Origin: Nipponacmea schrenckii | Lineage: Eukaryota > Mollusca > Gastropoda > Lottiidae | Length of the DNA stretch: 64,000 nt | Assembly (NCBI GenBank): GCA_030562195.1 | Contig: CM060202.1 | Span: 3,038,001-3,102,000 of the forward strand | Reading direction: 5' to 3' | Shown: positions 36,894 through 49,809 of the stretch, piece after piece | How the letters are laid out: each line of letters begins with the position of its first letter | How positions within the stretch are numbered: position 1 is the first letter of the stretch | Made by a program: the position numbers and the translations under genes | The notes under the pieces: generated by a model | What the model was told of the DNA's origin: nothing | Seen by the model: only the letters and a program-made list of their open reading frames with translations | Database searches by the model: none

Positions 36894-39800
36894 ATTATCA
36901 CCAAAAACAAACAATTACACAATAGTCTATCAAATGGAGGAAATCTAGAATTAAACCATGTCTGATCTGAAAACTTTCATTAGAATTAAACCAAAATTCA
37001 TCTGAAACATGATGCATTTGGAATTGTACCCTGTGATCTGAAAGTTGTCTGCTAGAATATAGAATTGGAAGGAATGTCAAATTATCATATGATTAAATGT
37101 CATTCTCATATATTCTATACTAACTAATAAGATTTTTCATTCAATTTAATATTAGACACACGTAATTACATTATTCTCAACTAAGCAGAAAATTGTGTCT
37201 GTCCGACCACATTAATGGTAGGGCAATCATGTCAAAATGATTTGCAGACCTACGCCACTCCAACAGATTAGTATTGAGGCAATTTACTGGCACACTGAAG
37301 ACTTATTAGCTGTTATTAGTGAAATAGGAAAATGTGTCTCTCCATTATATTTATTCTCTAAAGTAATGGGAAATTGAACGACAAACTGACACCAAATGAA
37401 TGCAAAAAATTGACAGCAGACATTATTTTTATCAGAATGAAAGACAATTTCCGACCTTAATATGACAGAATCAATTTAGAAAACATTTGTATGTTACAGA
37501 AAAATGGATTGATTTTATTTTAAAACTTCTAAATATCAACATTTTTATACATTTTACTGAATTAAATAATTTATATATTGTCATTAATCTTCTTGTTATT
37601 TCATAACAATCATAGCCAAATTTGAAATTTTTTGTATCCTGTCAACACATCAATATTTTTTTTCTTTACCAATAAACCTTTAAATAGCAGCCTGTTAACT
37701 TGAAATCCTTAGAAAATAAAATTAAATCCATTATAGTACAGGGCTAAAAAATGATTTTGATTATAAACCACCTATATTGGCATATGTTTTGAAAAATATA
37801 TTTACTACTGATAGACCTTATCTATTAAAGTTCAATAATTGAGATGTGTTGAACATTCTTCATTTCAGTGTCACCAAAGTTGACATTATCATGTTAATAA
37901 TATTGAGTAAATCTGTAGAGTAAATAAAACTGATCTCGGCCATACCCATCTCAACTTGTCTTAATATTTGGTCAATATCAATCTATATAGAAATCTAACA
38001 GTGAGCGCTTCTAGTTGAGAAGTCCAGGTCAAGAGTATAACTCCTACTAAAATTTTTCAATTTTGCTGATTTGCAATAGAGTTCATCCTTAAGTTTTAAT
38101 ACACTCTTACACCAGGTTTCATCAAAATCCTTCAAGAATTGAACATTGTAGAGTGTTAACAAGGGCAATAACTCATACTTATTTTAATATATCTATTCCT
38201 ATTGATAAACTATAGTATTTATTTCCTTGTATAGTATATGTTTATATTAGTATAGGATATCGTATACCTGTGATTAATATATCAAATGAAAACCATATAT
38301 TATAGGATTATTGCTCTGTCAATCACATACTAGGATTTATTTACATACATACATCTTTATTGGTTTGTATCAGGAGAACACCATAGCCTACTTATAATCT
38401 ATTTAAGTCATTGTGACTTGACTGGAATAATGAGGAAAGTTTACTTATTCAGGGTTACCTTTCACAGACCAGCAACCATCATATTTGTTAGATGAAACTA
38501 AGCTAATGACCTCATCTCCCAACACTGTGACCAACTGTAGTACAAATAGATGAAATAAAGCTCTACATATGATCACTTGCTTATTTTTGTAGACTATAAG
38601 GAACATAGATGGTGAATCTAATCAGGTTTAAGTTTCAATTCCATTGGAACCGTTTCTTTCTCTTAATTATTTGACTTGATATCTTCTTATAACCTACTAA
38701 TTTAAGCGTCTGGCACAAAGTCATTACTTACAATTGTCTTCTGCTCCTAATAATTTTAAATGTCATTGGGAAGATTTTATCACAACTCATGTCTAAATTA
38801 TACACTTTAATGCTTTTTTTTACCTCTTTTATATGTATAATGAAGAGTCTAAAATAAATATGACGTGTGGCAGGGATATATAATTCTCATAATAAAGTCT
38901 GCTTTCAAAATATTAACCTAGTGCAAATTAAGTTTGTTGTCCTTGCTGGATATTTTGCATTTAGAACAGTTGAAAAGCATATCATAACTGCTTATTCCTC
39001 ATACAAGTGTTTTTTAATGCTTACAATATCATTTTGCTCCCTATTCAGTTATTGAAGACAGCAAACACTAGGCATTGTGCGATATTGCACTAACATTGGC
39101 AGAAAAGATGGACAATTCAATACAGTGTATATCTAACAACCACACATCAATTATTGAACTTGTGTAATAAATCATGTCACATCTGCACAGTGATGTATTT
39201 CAATTACTAGTAAAGTTAGCTTGAGAAAAATACTCAGTCCAGTTTGTAATAGATTACAGTAGTTAATAAGCTTAGGTTATCTCAAATACCATCATTATAT
39301 TCCCACTGTGAAAAGTTAAAAAGAAAACAATCAATATGGTTTCTATACATTATCCCCCCAGCTTCTAATAAAATTGAAACTCGGAAGCAAGCACGACTTT
39401 TTAGACATAGTAATTTTCCTGTCTTATACATTCTTTTAACTTATCTCCAATATTTCTCTTGTTTTCTTAGAAAGAAATGTCTGTAAGCTTCAAGCACTTT
39501 TCATAACACAAGATGTTATATGGATTTAAAAATACTCAACAATAGTTTTGTTTCTTTGTTTGAAATCTTTTTTATTAATGTGGTAGCATTTTTTATTATC
39601 TGATAAGGCTATATCTATTTTGTACAATTAGGCACATATTTGTCAAGCACTTGTTTTCTTTATAAGAAAGTTGTAATTCAACCAGACAAAGTAGAAAATA
39701 TGTAAAGTGTCAGTTGTCCTGCTTTTTATAGTAGAGAATGAATGTTGTTAATGAATAGGGAAGATCATAAACAACACCGAATGTTTCTTTTTCTAATCCT

Positions 39801-42800
39801 TAACTTGGTTACATTAGACCATTCTGTTATATATATTTATTAAATTTAAACCTTTATTGAATAGGTGAACAAGAACTCTTTTAAATTCACATTTATTGAA
39901 TGATTGATATATTTATGCATATTGCATTCACGTAAAATTAATTCATATAGATTCATCCATAATGATGTTATAATAGATTTACATCAACTTTATTATTGTA
40001 ACTATGTAATGTCTCCCTGAAGACACTACTGAAACACATGGGAAATAAAATGTTGGTGTTATTTAGTTATGTATTTGATTTACATATTACTGTGTATCAG
40101 AAAAAACATACTTTACTGTAAATAGAGTTACATTGATTACAAACATAACCAACATCAATTTATCTCATCAAATTTTAAAAGAATAAACTACAACTACATA
40201 CACTTTTTGAGTATGAAATGAAAGATACTTTAATTTGAGTTATTAACATGTTCTCAGTGACACCTAGTTGTAAAAAGAATGTTTCTATTCTGAAAATCAA
40301 TATTATCTTCAAATGTACCAAGATGGTGTGATGGTTATATTAATGAGCAATATGTTTGACATGTTCAAAAAATATTTAAGGCAGTTTTAATTGCATGCCA
40401 ACTTTCAAATTTAAGTGTTAGATTGATTTCTTACTTGTACAAGTATTATACTGCTGCACTTTTTTTAAAAAGATTTTATAAATGGGTAAAATTGACATTT
40501 CATTAATAATCTAAGAAATATACCAATAACGAGTTATTGATTAAAATAAAAAATTAAAACAATAATTATGATTACATTTAACTGTTTTAATTTCACTATT
40601 GTTGATATTTTGTTAACATCTTAAATATATAATCTAAGATATAGTACTACTGAACTGCAGCTGTCCTAACTTTCAATCCCAACTCCTCAAGTACCATTTT
40701 ACACGTTTACAAGAAGAATTTTTTAGTGAACCCCTTTAATATATCTGTGAAGCCTACTTTTATGTGATTATAATATTGGAATATAGTAGAGTAATGCTGA
40801 TATTCACTTATATTGAATGCTATATATTGTGACTACCAGTATAAGTTATTATACATTTTATCATTATGAAGTGATTAACAAAGTTTATCTTTGATTTGGC
40901 TTCATTTACAAATATCTTCATTTTGGAACAACCTGTCTGGGACCTTTAAACTTTTAAAATCTTGTCATAGACAGACTTTTTTACGCAGAGTGCAAAAAGT
41001 GTGCTTTCAAACTAGACTGATCAAATAAAATTGAAAGCAAAAACTGATTGTGAAGTAATAAGAGCAAATGTTGATCAAACTGAATCCTCCATTACAGTTT
41101 CCAGTATTGATAATATAATATCAGATGAGTTGATCAATAATAATTAGATTCTACATGTATAAATATATTACATTATCTTTGATATAATATAATATATTTA
41201 TATAACAGCCTAACAGAATTATTAATAGCAGACTCTTTCTCATAGATGCCTCATACTTGAACATTCAGTATTGAGAAATATATTTGAAAAGTTAAACAAC
41301 AAAAGTGTTCAGTTTGCCAAATATGTAGTATGCCTCATACTTGAACATTCAGTGTTGAGAAATATATTTGAACAGTTAAACAACAAAAGTGTTCAGTTTG
41401 CCAAATATGTAGATTTCAGAAACACAGACTAAGAGCGATTGGTATGTTGTCTAAAGGGTATTTGTGAAGAAAATAGACCTATACACAATGTGGACAAAGC
41501 AACCCCTTACATCATAAATTGTCTCTTCACACCTTTAGTTTTTTAAACAAGTTCATAATATTTGGTTAAAAACTTTTTTGAAAGTTTGTAGTAGATAAAT
41601 ATGAACTAATCTTATTTTGCTCTTTTTCATTTATTTTGAGATAGAAACAATTTGACAGCCTACTGATTTTTCCACAAGAATTTCCCTTTTCAGTTTAGTG
41701 CTTAATTATAGTAGTAGAAGAATAATAATGATAGCAGTTCAGATTATTTCCATTTGAAAGGACATGTGAGAAATAAGTTAGCCTGAAGGCATTTTTGTTG
41801 ATGATTTGTTCAGTTTTAATCTATACCATTCGCATCAAGTGAACTGTGTTGAAGTTTTCAGGATAAAAACACTAGTTTCTACCTATTAAATAAATCTGTT
41901 ACAGGGACAGATTCACCATCCCATGTGGGTCCTATTTGACGAGAGGGCCTCCATACCCCAAAAAATATATTTAACACAGTCTGGGATCTAGACCCAATTT
42001 ATAATGAGCACCATTTCTCCTCACGAAAGTTTCCAACTGTTTGATTTTGATATATAAAGTGTCGAACACACATATATTCAGAGGAACTTCTACTGGCACA
42101 ATAGTTAGCCACTTATTACCAAATTTAAATGTGATCAACATGTCATGTACACTGTTCTAAAGATATACTGAACACCAACTCCAAAATAATAAGTGAAATA
42201 TACTGATAAAGAAACTTATCTAGTAAAATGCACAGAAACAATACTAATGAAAACCAAAGAAATCACTTCATAAAATACAAGTATCAAAATGTGTGTTTGC
42301 TGTGCCCCTTTTCTTGAACGAATAAAGAATAATACACAAGACTGATCATGTGATCTTTTGTTCCACACAATGTTTTATTTACAATAAAACCTATATTTGG
42401 TGTGTTGATTTGGGTGTTGAATGTATGTTAATAGTCTTCAGAAGTACTAGAAATGCATAAAAATCACATAATTAATGCATGATAATCGAATATACCTCAA
42501 ATAAGATTTATACTGATACTTCTGTAGATGTTTTTTCTATATATTGCAGATTCTCAAGAAATGACAAGTTGTAATTTTAACATTAAACTGTGGGTATTTT
42601 TTGACACACATGGAATAAAAGGCACAAATTTTGATAGTGAGATGTGAACACTATAACTGATGAGCTTAGTTAAAAGATTTCTGTTTCATATACCTGTCTC
42701 TTTCAGGGAGATATTCTTAACTGAGCATCTCTTCGCAATTTCAGAAAACTCTAAGGAAACCCAATTAAAATTCTGAAAAACTTTAGCAAGTAAAGTATGA

Positions 42801-44015
42801 TTGGATTTATTTAAGGAAGTTTTTGAGAAAGACACCGGGCACTAACCATCAGCAATTATATCTGTAGTAGTTGCAGGTTGTTTTTGAAATACAAATGGTT
42901 ATCTTTTACATCTTGAAAAGAAAGGTGTTTTCATCATATTTTCATTGATTTGCATAAGGTTTAATTGTTTTACCTTTAATTAAGCAAGATGAAAGATTGT
43001 GAAACCTTTCAGAAGATAATTCTTATTTAACTATTATATAAAATGGGGTGATTTATGTGAGCATTTGATAAATACTGACTTTAAAGAGAGCTTAATCACC
43101 CTGGGAGAAATAAAGCTTTATTTGAACATGATTTTCATGAAAAGATTTAATGTAACATGTAATTTGAGTCAATAGACAAGTCTTAGATCCTGACAAAAAA
43201 TTTTCTCCTCTAGAATCGATTATTTCAGCTGTACCATTCTCTTGGTATTTCTGCTAGTAGAATATTCTCAGCATTTTATTTGACTTAATTAGTTATACAT
43301 GTCTTTATTTTATATAGGGTTCAGATTTTAAACTTAGGTTCTTGTTGCCATACATTAACTTGTACAAACATAAGTAAGGAAGTATAAATATATATTAATA
43401 TTTTTTGTCATACACCTGTAATAAACTAAATTCAAATATAAGGTGTTATCAGAGATATTATCTTATAGAAGGACTGATGAAATAAGAAGAAGGATGCTTG
43501 ATAAATTTCTTATGTTCCTGTATTCAACAAATACTAATAGCTGTTCTATTTAATTTTTAAGATAAATTGAGTAAGCACATCCTTATGTAAAATTCTTGGT
43601 TAGGAAATTAGGTTTGTAAATGACAATGGTTGTTCAAGAAACCATGCTGGAATAAGATGTAAAAAGTATAAGATTAAATTTATGAAATTAGTACTAAAAC
43701 TTGACCTCACAATATTGCAGGAAATAAACCACTGTTACATTGAAATACTGAAATAACTACAAGTCTTATCAGTGGGAAGATTCATTAAAACCAGTGTATG
43801 TTTTGTGAATATTTGTGGAAATCTGAAGATTTCAAAGAAATATGGTTCAACACTGAATTGGGGGTAAAGGTATTACCTCCTGGTATAATTTAACTCTAAT
43901 CTGCATTCACCCATCAGGGAGGTGTGTGACAAATTTATGATTTATGATAGTACCTTTTTGCGTTAATATTTACGTATTTCGACTTTGGCGAAAACGTAAT
44001 GTAATCGTTCGGATT
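36894..44015. other. Long non-coding stretch (putative WW-gene intron)
   Basis: No exon or conserved ORF was recognised in about 7 kb. It contains a short dispersed-repeat piece near 38040-38190 (GAGTTCATCCTTAAGTTTTA, CACCAGGTTTCATCAAAATCC in part) and an 84-bp tandem duplication at 41246-41413. About 42580-42720 is a diverged remnant of MITE family 1. The remainder is AT-rich with no structure I could identify. Confidence 0.45.
41246..41413. repeat. 84-bp tandem duplication
   Basis: Unit 1 is 41246-41329 and unit 2 is 41330-41413. They start with ATGCCTCATACTTGAACATT and differ by a few substitutions (for example AGTATTGAG against AGTGTTGAG). It looks recent. Confidence 0.9.
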
Positions 44016-44843
44016 ATTATTGTGGGACTTTGCTACCGCAAAGTCCCAGTTTGTTTTCGATTTTTCAATTCTTTTTTTTATTTTTTTTTATTTTTTTTTT
44101 TTCGAAATCCACACACCTCACTGCGCCTAGACTGCAATAGTTGCAACAGTGTATCAACTTCTCTAGGCCTTCTGTAGTGAGTGGCGACGTGTTGCATAAA
44201 TATAAAATGGAACATTTTTGCAAAACCGGAAGTGCTGCATTGCAACATGCCTAAAAAGTCGGTCAGTATGTCTAGAGGTCGCAATTTTTGATCGATTTTT
44301 TTCGGGTTTGCATTTTTGAAAACTTGAAACAATTTCCAACAAGATAGCAGTTAAAAAAATTCGAATTTCGAAAATTCATAGCACACATTTTTTTGCCGTA
44401 TTTTGCACATTTTTGCAACTTTGCTATTTTTAGACCGATTGATCTGAAAATTTGGGTGCCTTCAAGTGTCACGAATATGAAAACATTTTTGCTTCTTTTC
44501 CGGTTTCAAGGTAAAATGGGTTTAAACTTCCGGTTGACCTACTTGTGCTGTAATTGATGTATCGCAACAAAATTTATGTCAATCCTAATTAAATTAGAAG
44601 ACAAAAAAACGAAGCAGAAAAAATCTGGACCGGAAGTGAAACATTGGCTGCCATCTTGAAATGTCACTTTTTTGTAAAACTCAAAATGGGGCCTCTACGG
44701 TAAGAGCGATTTGTGTGATGTTTATATTTCTGGAAAGCTTAGTCGATTGCGATCAAAATGTTGGTAACCGATTTTTTAATTTTGCTTTTGCATTTTTGCA
44801 ACATCCGGTTGAATTTTTTCGAAGTTTGGGGGCGTATTTCTCG

Positions 44844-44937
44844 TGACCTTGACCTTTGGTGACATGACCTTTAGTAGGTCAAAGGTCATTGACCTTGGCT
44901 ATCAGTTGATACTTTGACCTTTGACCTCCGACATCTA
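44844..44937. promoter_or_regulatory. Cluster of AGGTCA nuclear-receptor-type sites
   Basis: TGACCTTGACCT at 44844-44855 is a DR0 and includes the ERR/NR5A half-site TCAAGGTCA. AGGTCAAAGGTCA at 44876-44888 and TGACCTTTGACCT at 44925-44937 are perfect DR1 elements, the consensus for RXR, HNF4 and COUP-TF type receptors. One DR1 is conserved in the reverse copy at 36212-36224. Binding is not shown. Confidence 0.5.
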
Positions 44938-45260
44938 CTTCCGGTTTTATAGCTGTTCGAAAACAGCAAAATTCGCAACTTTGGGCTGCTCTAGAGCGTG
45001 ACCTAATTAATTTAGAGTGTTAATTTTTTCCGATTCTGAAGTTGTTTTTTGTCCTCTTTCCAATGATATATAACAAAAGTTTGTAAAATGAAAATTGAAG
45101 TTTTTGATTTTTGCAAAGAAAAGTGCATTTTGCCGTATTTTCGCTTGTTTGAAATGTATGTGTGTATATCTCGTGATCTATTAGCTGTACAAGCTTCAAA
45201 TTTGTACCGTTAATATACATTTTGAATATAATTAGATTCCCCTCCAAAAAAACGAGATGG

Positions 45261-45380
45261 GCGTGGCACATCCGGGTAAACTTCAATTTTACCATTTATA
45301 TCGGTCAGCGAATTACGGCTGCGTGGCACGTCCGGGTAAACTTCAATTTTACCATTTATATCGGTCAGCGAATTACGGCT
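45261..45380. repeat. 60-bp tandem duplication
   Basis: Units 45261-45320 and 45321-45380 are identical except for GGCACATCC against GGCACGTCC. A single diverged unit lies near 45941-46000, so the duplication is local to this copy of the element. Confidence 0.9.
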
Positions 45381-46259
45381 GCAGGAAATAACGTTTTTCA
45401 AAAAAGTACCTTGCATACATATACCTAATTACTTTGGCCAGTTTATCCCAAAAAATCAAATGTTTCTGCCTGTTTGTTGCAATTTTGCGACATTTGCAAA
45501 AAAAATCATTTTTTGTTTTTTTGGGGGCTTATTTGAGTGACCTTGACCTTTGGTGACCTTGACCTTTACAAGGTCATTGGTCACTGACTTTGGCTATCAG
45601 TTGACATTTTGACATTAGACTTCCGACGTCTACTTCCGGTTTTATAGCTGTCCGAAAACAGCAAAACTCGCAACTTTGGACTGCTCTAGAGCGTGACTTA
45701 ATTAATTTAGAGGGTTATTTTTTTCAGATTCTTAAGGCATTTTTGTCAACTTTCCAACGATGTATAACAAACGTTTTTAAAATTAAAATTTAGTTTTTGC
45801 ACTTTTAAAATTAGAGTACATTTTGCTTTTTTTGCAATGTTTTTGTGCATATCTCGTGATCTATTAGATCTACAAGCTTCAAATTTGTACCGTGAATAAA
45901 CATTTCAAATGTTATTAGATTTACGCCAAAATAAATGAGATGGGCGTGGCACATCCGGGTAAACTTTCAATTCACCATTTATATCGGTCAGCGCTCTACG
46001 TCTGTAGGAAATAACGTTTTTCAAAAAAGTACTTTGCACACAGATACCTCGTTGCTTTGGCCAGTTTCTCCCAGAATATCAGATGTTTCGGCCTATTTGT
46101 TGCAATTTTGCAACGTTAGCAAAGTCCCACTCTGTGCCACGTGTGGCTCTAGTATTTTTTTTTGTTGCGATTCTTGGATGAGTTTGCAGACAAACTAGTA
46201 AAAGGTACAGAAATTCTAAATCTACAGTTGATCTTAGAATAATTTCTATTATCAAATAA

Positions 46260-47580
46260 AACTAGAACTGTGAACAGTACTGAGAGTGGCAGCAACCTCT
46301 ATGGGACCACTTGATACAAGGTCACATGATATAGCCTTTTTTACACACTCAAAACAAACTTTTTAACAACCATTATAAGCATATGTATGGACAGCTTAGG
46401 TCAAGTACATTATTTGACTTGAAAATTATTAAGGTAATTGAAGGTCAAGGTCACTTGATATAGCCTTTTGAATTATTTTAAAAACTAAAACGGGTACAAA
46501 AAATTTTTTGTCGACCATTATAGGCCTATGTGTGGATAGCAAAGGGCAAGAACATTCTACTTGTAAAAATTCAGGGTCATTGAAGGTCAAGGTCATTTGA
46601 TATAATTGTTGTCTATCATAATAGGCATATGTGTGGATAGCTTAGGTCAAGAACATTCTACTTGAAAAAATTCAGGGTCATTAAAGGTCAAGGTCATTTG
46701 ATTTGGCCTTTTGAATTTTCAAAAAAATTCAATCGGGCATTAAAAAAAATTAAATTTGAAAATTTTTTTGCTTTAGCAAGTTTATTTTCAGTTCGATTTC
46801 GACCGGATCTACAGATTTGAAAACTTCAATTATAGGTTTTATGCAATTCGGTTAAATCTTTTACCCACGATTTGCAATTCAATATTCAAAGGTCATCGGC
46901 AAAAATTTCAGACCATGATTTCTCGTGTAATATAAATGGTAAAATTTTGAAACTTTACCAGTTGATAGGCGATATGATTATAATTTTTGAAAAATTTTGA
47001 AAAAAAAAATTCAACTTCCGGTTTAGCCTCAAATGACGTAATTACGTATCTTTCGGTCTATAACAGCTAGGTGAAAAGTGAAAACTGTTTTATAAATAAT
47101 TAGGTCAAGCTGCCATATCGGCCGCCATTTTGAATTTTCGTTACAATTCTTAAAGCCGAAATTTAGACACTATTGATAGACCAATTTCGATGAAAATGAG
47201 CTCATAGATACATTGTATCATTATCTGATTTTTAAATTTCGTAATTTTTTTCGAATTATTCAAATTTCGATTGTTTCAAAATAAGGTCACTTTAACGGCT
47301 ACGAAAGGTGTGTCCCACTTAATCTATGACCTTGAAAATTAGGTCAAATAATATTTAATATATTGTCTACGAGTAGGTATTTTTTAATTTGGTTTACTTA
47401 AAAAATTCATAGAGATAAGTTTACTTAAATACAGCAAAAATTGATAATTTTCATATTTTCCCCATCATTAACTGTTACGGAAGGTGTAACCTAATTAGTT
47501 TATGACTTTGAAAACTAGGTCAAATGATATTCAATATATAGTCTAGATATAGGTCATTGCAAATTTAGCCTACATAATAT
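46260..47580. repeat. Degenerate AGGTCA-rich repeat tract
   Basis: AAGGTCAAGGTCA recurs at 46441-46453, 46583-46595 and 46684-46696 within diverged units of roughly 100-140 bp sharing GTGTGGATAGC and AACATTCTACTTG. Further AGGTCAAAT phrases occur near 47340 and 47517. It follows directly after the Helitron-like copy 2. It has no coding potential. Confidence 0.55.
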
Positions 47581-49058
47581 TTTAAGGCTCTCGAAATACG
47601 TTCATAATTGTAAGCAATTCTAGTTTTACTCTTTTTTAGTTTTCAGCCATTCTTGTGTATAATGTGCAGTCAAAATCTTTATCAAAACAATACATGCCAA
47701 AAGTACAACAGATACCATGGGAGTAGAATATAATCTCTAGCTGTATTAACATCCATTAATGTTTAGTATTTATTCAGTGTATTTGTAAAATTGTCCAAAT
47801 TCTTTAACATAAGTCAATATTATCATTTCTTGATAAATTAATACCCAATTAGGATGATAATTTGATCGATTTTTACCCAAATATGTGCTTTTATAACAAC
47901 ATCTTCACATTTTACTTTCGCTTTTTATGATCAACTTTTACAAAAATACGAAATTTTGACCTCTTCACAATATTTTATAATAATCATCAACAATAAAACG
48001 TTTCAGTACAACAAAGGTCTAAATTTGATATTATCTCATACTTTATTTCATAATTTCGTTTTGTAAAATACTGTAGCCTGTAAGCATTCATTCATTGCCT
48101 GTATAACAGGCTTACTATCCATATCTGAAGAGTGTCAAAAAGTTGCAAATTCAGTTGTGAGCTTGCTCCAGGAAAATTACTGCCTTATAATGTGCAAGTA
48201 ATGATATATCTATGGGAGATATATTAGAAATTATGAATTAAACAGCTATCTGGATAGGATTTCAGAATTGAAAGCAAACCAAATCGAATCAAATTAAACT
48301 GAATCGGATTTTTCTATTCATTTATAACAGAATACAATAATCCAGTTGTGCAGTGCGAAAGGGATATAATTGTTTTATTAGATCTACATGTATTAGAAAT
48401 GTATCATGACTGTGTAATACTAGCTTCTTTCATCTTATTGCCTTTCATGAAGCATAAACAAGAAATCAATTAGTGAGCTATTTAATTATCAACAAAGTTG
48501 GCTGGTGAAATGACTATAAGATTAGGTATATTACTGTATTAGTTAGGGCAATGGTAGTATAATCAGTTTTTAATGTGAATATCAGTTAGTAGCTGTGATA
48601 TGAGGTTATTTTAGAAACTATACAGCCAACACTGACAATCAATATGGAAACTTATTGATTCATTGTATATGAAGGAGATTAAGACTGAAGCTATTATAAT
48701 ACCCTAGTAAAGAACGTAAGGTTTCTATCGATATTATTAACGTCATATAAATTTGTAGTGTCGTCAATATACAGACATCCAATTTTATATATATCTATAT
48801 CCACCTAATTGTCACTCTAGAGATACCAATCTGCTGCTTATTACCAGACAAATATAGCTAATTGTCATCATGTGACAACACCATTGTCTTGCCTCTTGGC
48901 ATTCTATGATCTTTTGGCTTGTTTTTATTCCTAGAGTAATTTGTAGCTAGAATCAGCTTCCGGACTGGTTCTTAGCACTAGACAAAGGTTAATTGTCTTT
49001 AATGGAATGATAGAAAGATTATCATGGTTTGGGTAAAACAAGATAAAACTATTACTTA
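47581..49058. other. Non-coding stretch, nothing recognised
   Basis: AT-rich without a conserved ORF. No splice-bounded coding segment was found. Confidence 0.45.
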
Positions 49059-49066
49059 CTGTATTA

Positions 49067-49779
49067 TAGGGCTGGACGATGTTGGTCAAAACCATTGGCT
49101 GTAACCTGTCTTTATCATTGCTTGCATTAGATGGTTCTTAGGCTTTTTCATCTTCTTTGAACCCTTAGTAATGCCTTATATAAGTTGTGCTATTGTTTGT
49201 AGGCATCAACAATGCTATATCCATAATTTCTTCCATGTGTTTTGCTTTTAGCCTAGTACCAAGGGTGTTATTTTGTGAGGAAATATTTTTTATTTTTAGC
49301 TTTGATGATTTCTAATAGTCCCATACTGTTTATTTTTACCTATTGATGAATGGAGCCTTCATTTCTTGTAGAACAGCAAAGACACAGGGTAATTTTTTTA
49401 TAGCCTAATATAGTGCAATTACAGTTTACAACTTTACAGGTCACACGTCACAGGTTACAGTCGCAACATAATATTATAAATATCCACTGACTAACTGACA
49501 TATGTTGATTCCTAATGATCATGTTTTAAAGAAAATAGATCTGTTAGTAGCTATTTAATAAGGTTATGTAAGTTTAATGCAACGTCTGGAAGAGGACGGT
49601 TCTATAAAAACTTTTTTTAGTAACAATGTAAATTAGATCTAGATCTAAATTATTTAAAGAAACTGGATAATTCGTGTGAAAACAATATTTCGATATTTTA
49701 ATCAGCTGACAATAGTTTAACAGTATGAATTCTCTTACTGGTATTATTCATTGTGTTATCTGTATATTGCCCAGCCCTA
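49067..49779. mobile_element. hAT-type MITE, diverged copy
   Basis: The left end is TAGGGCTGGACGATGTTGG and the right end, reverse complemented, is TAGGGCTGGGCAATATACAG. The flanking 8-mers CTGTATTA and TTGCCTTA agree at five of eight bases, fitting an aged hAT target duplication. The end motif is like that of the element at 56831-57610. At 713 bp it has no transposase ORF. Confidence 0.6.
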
Positions 49780-49809
49780 TTGCCTTATAAGACTGATGTT
49801 AGTCCTGCT

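Larger units (their letters stand above)
44016..46153 (+). mobile_element. Helitron-like AGGTCA-rich element, copy 2
   Basis: The left end has the inverted repeat TGGGACTTTGC-TACC-GCAAAGTCCCA (about 44022-44047). The right end has GCAAAGTCCCACTCTG, then the hairpin GCCAC-GT-GTGGC (46136-46147), TCTAG and T (46153). A 3' hairpin followed closely by CTRR before T is the known Helitron 3' signature. The inside has two diverged copies of a roughly 700-bp block, starting near 44827 and 45526, with CTTCCGGTTTTATAGCTGT and CTGCTCTAGAGCGTGAC. It also has a 60-bp tandem duplication and perfect DR1 nuclear-receptor sites. No Rep/helicase ORF is present, so it is non-autonomous if it is a Helitron. Confidence 0.55.

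Noticed and set aside
45222..45428. Open frame with a repeated HVRVNFNFTIYIGQRITAA segment
   Set aside because: The protein repeat is simply the 60-bp DNA duplication inside the Helitron-like element.
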